64,000 nt of DNA from Thiothrix winogradskyi (GTDB taxonomy: Bacteria > Pseudomonadota > Gammaproteobacteria > Thiotrichales > Thiotrichaceae): positions 2,852,001 through 2,916,000 of the forward strand of contig NZ_CP091244.1 of the NCBI RefSeq assembly GCF_021650935.1, given 5' to 3'. Made by a program: the position numbers and the translations under genes. Positions within the stretch are counted from its first letter, which is position 1; each line of letters opens with the position of its first letter. The notes under the pieces are model-generated. The model was given only the letters and a program-made list of their open reading frames with translations, was not told the DNA's origin and made no database searches. Positions 62,261 to 64,000 of this stretch are shown here, piece by piece.

Positions 62261-64000
62261 TTACCAGCAAAGAAGTATTCGCAAAACGCAAAGAAGGTGC
62301 GCTGGATGATGCCTACCAAATGGCTTTGCAGTTGACGAATCAATCGAGTGTTGATGACTGGGATTTCAAAGCATTAGCTTGGTGTTTGATTGATTTAATC
62401 AAACGAGAGGTAAAGGCTGAAAATCAGCAAAACTTGATTCTATATCGCCAACAATTGGAAGGCATTAAAGCGTTTCCAGCCGATGATGTGTTGCAGAGAG
62501 GAATACGGAATGTATTGTCACTTTGTAATCCACATGGTCAATTAATCAGTCAGGCGAAGGCATTAAGCAAAGAAAACAAACATGAGGAAGCTGCAAATCT
62601 TTATCGTAAGGTTTGGATGGCAAGTTCAGCCGATCGGGAGACTCAAACCAGCTTTGGCTGGGAATTATACAAAATTTCTAAAGAATTGGTAGCTAAAGAA
62701 AACTCAAACCTTGGTATTATTAAGAGAAACATGAATGACTATCTCAAGCTAGATGTTGAGAAACCTTCACTACTTCATTCCTGTTTTCTTCAGCTTGCGG
62801 CAAAAATTACATCACAAGATCAATTTAATATGATGGTTTTCTCATATCAATGGAATCTGGAATATCTACGTCCAGAAGATTTTGAACGTTATCGCGATAA
62901 TAACGGCAAGGATTTCCCATCGTTGGCGGAAAAAGTGATTCAGCAGGCTAGTAAAAAAGCGGCAAGTTCAGATAATCTTGAGTATTTGAACTATATTTTG
63001 CCTTATGTTGACTCTGCTATTAATCAATATCCCGATAATATCTGGTTAAAGCTTAATAAAGCTAAGCTTTTGTTGGCATTAGATAAATATGACAATGCTT
63101 TTATATTTGGGCTGGATGTCGTAAAGTCAAAGATTAATGATTACTGGGCTTGGGAATTATTGGGTGATATTTGTGCTGGCACTAATCTTAGTAATGCACT
63201 TAGCTGTTATTGTAAGGCTTTATTATGTTCAACTGATGATAAGTTTACAGGAAAAGTTAGACTGAAACTTGCTCAGTGTCTAATAAGTATTGGTGAATTA
63301 ACCAGAGCCAAATACGAAGTTGAGAGAGTCTTAGCTTTTAGAGAAAAAGAATCACAGCACATTCCCGAAGATGCCATGAGAATCATCTCGCAAGAATGGT
63401 ATGCAGCAACTCAGGAAAATACATCTAATTTAGACTACTATAGAGCACATACTTCGGTTGCGGAATCACTATTATTTAGTACACTGCAATGGATTAACGC
63501 AAATGTCGGCGGAAAATTTACGATTCCAGGCAAAGAAGATAAACCAAAGCGAAAAATATTTTTAAAAATTTCTGCCGATCCGATAGAAATAAGTATCTCA
63601 GAATCGAAATTCCCATATAAAAAACTAATAGATGGAGCAGGGCTTCGTATAAAAGGAGAATTTGATAGCAATCAACGATTTCAAGTATATGTTATCGAGG
63701 AAAGGCATAGTATAAAACCATGGGATATTTTTACAGTGGAAATTGGAGTAATTGATCATGTAAATATGGAAAGAGGCGTTATTCATTTTATTGTCAACAG
63801 AAATATAGATGGCGTTGTGCCGATCAGAGATTTAGAGGAGGAATGTAAAGAAGGCGATGCTATAGCTGTTAAGTTATTTAAACATACATCAAAAAAAGGG
63901 ATTGAACATCGTGTTATTCACGCTGCCATAACGAATCTAACCCCTAGTGAATTGATAAGAAGAGAATTTTTTGAAGAGGTTCATGTGACGAATGGCATGG
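62257..64000 (+). CDS. TPR-repeat protein with OB-like C-terminal region (partial, runs off right edge)
   Basis: The frame is open from ATG at 62257 (inside the ATGA overlap) to the window end, 581 visible residues. Residues up to about 380 are helical repeats of TPR character (KENKHEEAANLYRKVW, PDNIWLKLNKAKLLLALDKY, YWAWELLGDICAGTNLSNAL, SIGELTRAKYEVERVL). The remainder is beta-rich (RGVIHFIVNRNIDGVVPI, KEGDAIAVKLFKHTSKKG), like an OB/cold-shock fold that may bind nucleic acid. Coupling to the helicase suggests a joint function. The C-terminus is not visible and I cannot name the family with certainty. Confidence 0.8.
   Translation, partial: MITSKEVFAKRKEGALDDAYQMALQLTNQSSVDDWDFKALAWCLIDLIKREVKAENQQNLILYRQQLEGIKAFPADDVLQRGIRNVLSLCNPHGQLISQAKALSKENKHEEAANLYRKVWMASSADRETQTSFGWELYKISKELVAKENSNLGIIKRNMNDYLKLDVEKPSLLHSCFLQLAAKITSQDQFNMMVFSYQWNLEYLRPEDFERYRDNNGKDFPSLAEKVIQQASKKAASSDNLEYLNYILPYVDSAINQYPDNIWLKLNKAKLLLALDKYDNAFIFGLDVVKSKINDYWAWELLGDICAGTNLSNALSCYCKALLCSTDDKFTGKVRLKLAQCLISIGELTRAKYEVERVLAFREKESQHIPEDAMRIISQEWYAATQENTSNLDYYRAHTSVAESLLFSTLQWINANVGGKFTIPGKEDKPKRKIFLKISADPIEISISESKFPYKKLIDGAGLRIKGEFDSNQRFQVYVIEERHSIKPWDIFTVEIGVIDHVNMERGVIHFIVNRNIDGVVPIRDLEEECKEGDAIAVKLFKHTSKKGIEHRVIHAAITNLTPSELIRREFFEEVHVTNGM

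Overview
The window looks like chromosome of a gammaproteobacterium, most likely Thiothrix or a close relative. This is inferred from the housekeeping proteins and their order (fabD-fabG-acpP-fabF-pabB-pabC-mltG-tmk-holB-pilZ, infA, clpA-clpS, icd, fused rlmKL), from moderate GC, and from a Cas13a that resembles the Rhodobacter capsulatus enzyme. No rRNA or tRNA gene was recognised.

Layout. 1-8.5 kb is accessory: the N-terminal 1597 residues of a giant alpha/beta-hydrolase plus CHAT-protease protein, a DUF4143 ATPase, a Uma2 nuclease, a short RlpA lipoprotein and two toxin-antitoxin modules (ParD with a truncated ParE; VapBC). 8.5-16.6 kb is an AT-rich type I restriction-modification operon, hsdM - DUF1016 nuclease - hsdS - prrC - hsdR, where PrrC is a tRNA anticodon nuclease of the kind that guards the restriction complex. 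16.8-19.7 kb holds hflK-hflC, a NYN-domain gene and a hemerythrin-like gene. 19.8-22.5 kb is a compact type II restriction-modification module (5mC methylase, HTH controller, endonuclease). It is bounded by the real uvrA 3' end on one side and by a diverged 68-bp remnant of a uvrA 3' end on the other, so it looks like an inserted cassette.

22.5-31 kb: uvrA (carrying an in-frame REP-like palindrome), a small orphan antitoxin-like gene, brnA with a shortened brnT, a six-spacer CRISPR array, cas13a (type VI-A, both HEPN RxxxxH motifs present) and a second Uma2 gene. There are no cas1 or cas2 genes. The last, degenerate repeat of the array lies inside the brnT reading frame, and the brnT start codon lies in the adjacent spacer.

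31-46.7 kb is mainly conserved core: DNA replication (holB, tmk), folate (pabB, pabC), cell wall (mltG), fatty-acid synthesis, translation initiation, ClpAP with its adaptor, and isocitrate dehydrogenase. It is followed by an unusual fusion of an endonuclease/exonuclease/phosphatase domain with an endonuclease I-like domain. 46.8-54.5 kb has an RND-type adaptor protein without a pump and a tightly coupled membrane cluster, RDD - SpoIIM - DUF4129 - DUF4350 - MoxR - DUF58. 54.5-59.3 kb has a DUF1566 lipoprotein, rlmKL, a beta-hydroxyacid dehydrogenase and a TumE/TumA pair. 59.4-64 kb is AT-rich again: a superfamily 1 helicase with a DUF4145-like N-terminus, overlapping by 4 bp a TPR protein that runs off the right edge. 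This pair looks like a horizontally acquired, possibly defensive, two-gene system.

Taken together the left half is a defence-rich region: type I R-M with PrrC, type II R-M, type VI-A CRISPR, the CHAT protein and several toxin-antitoxin pairs. The right half is mostly core genome with one more island at its end.
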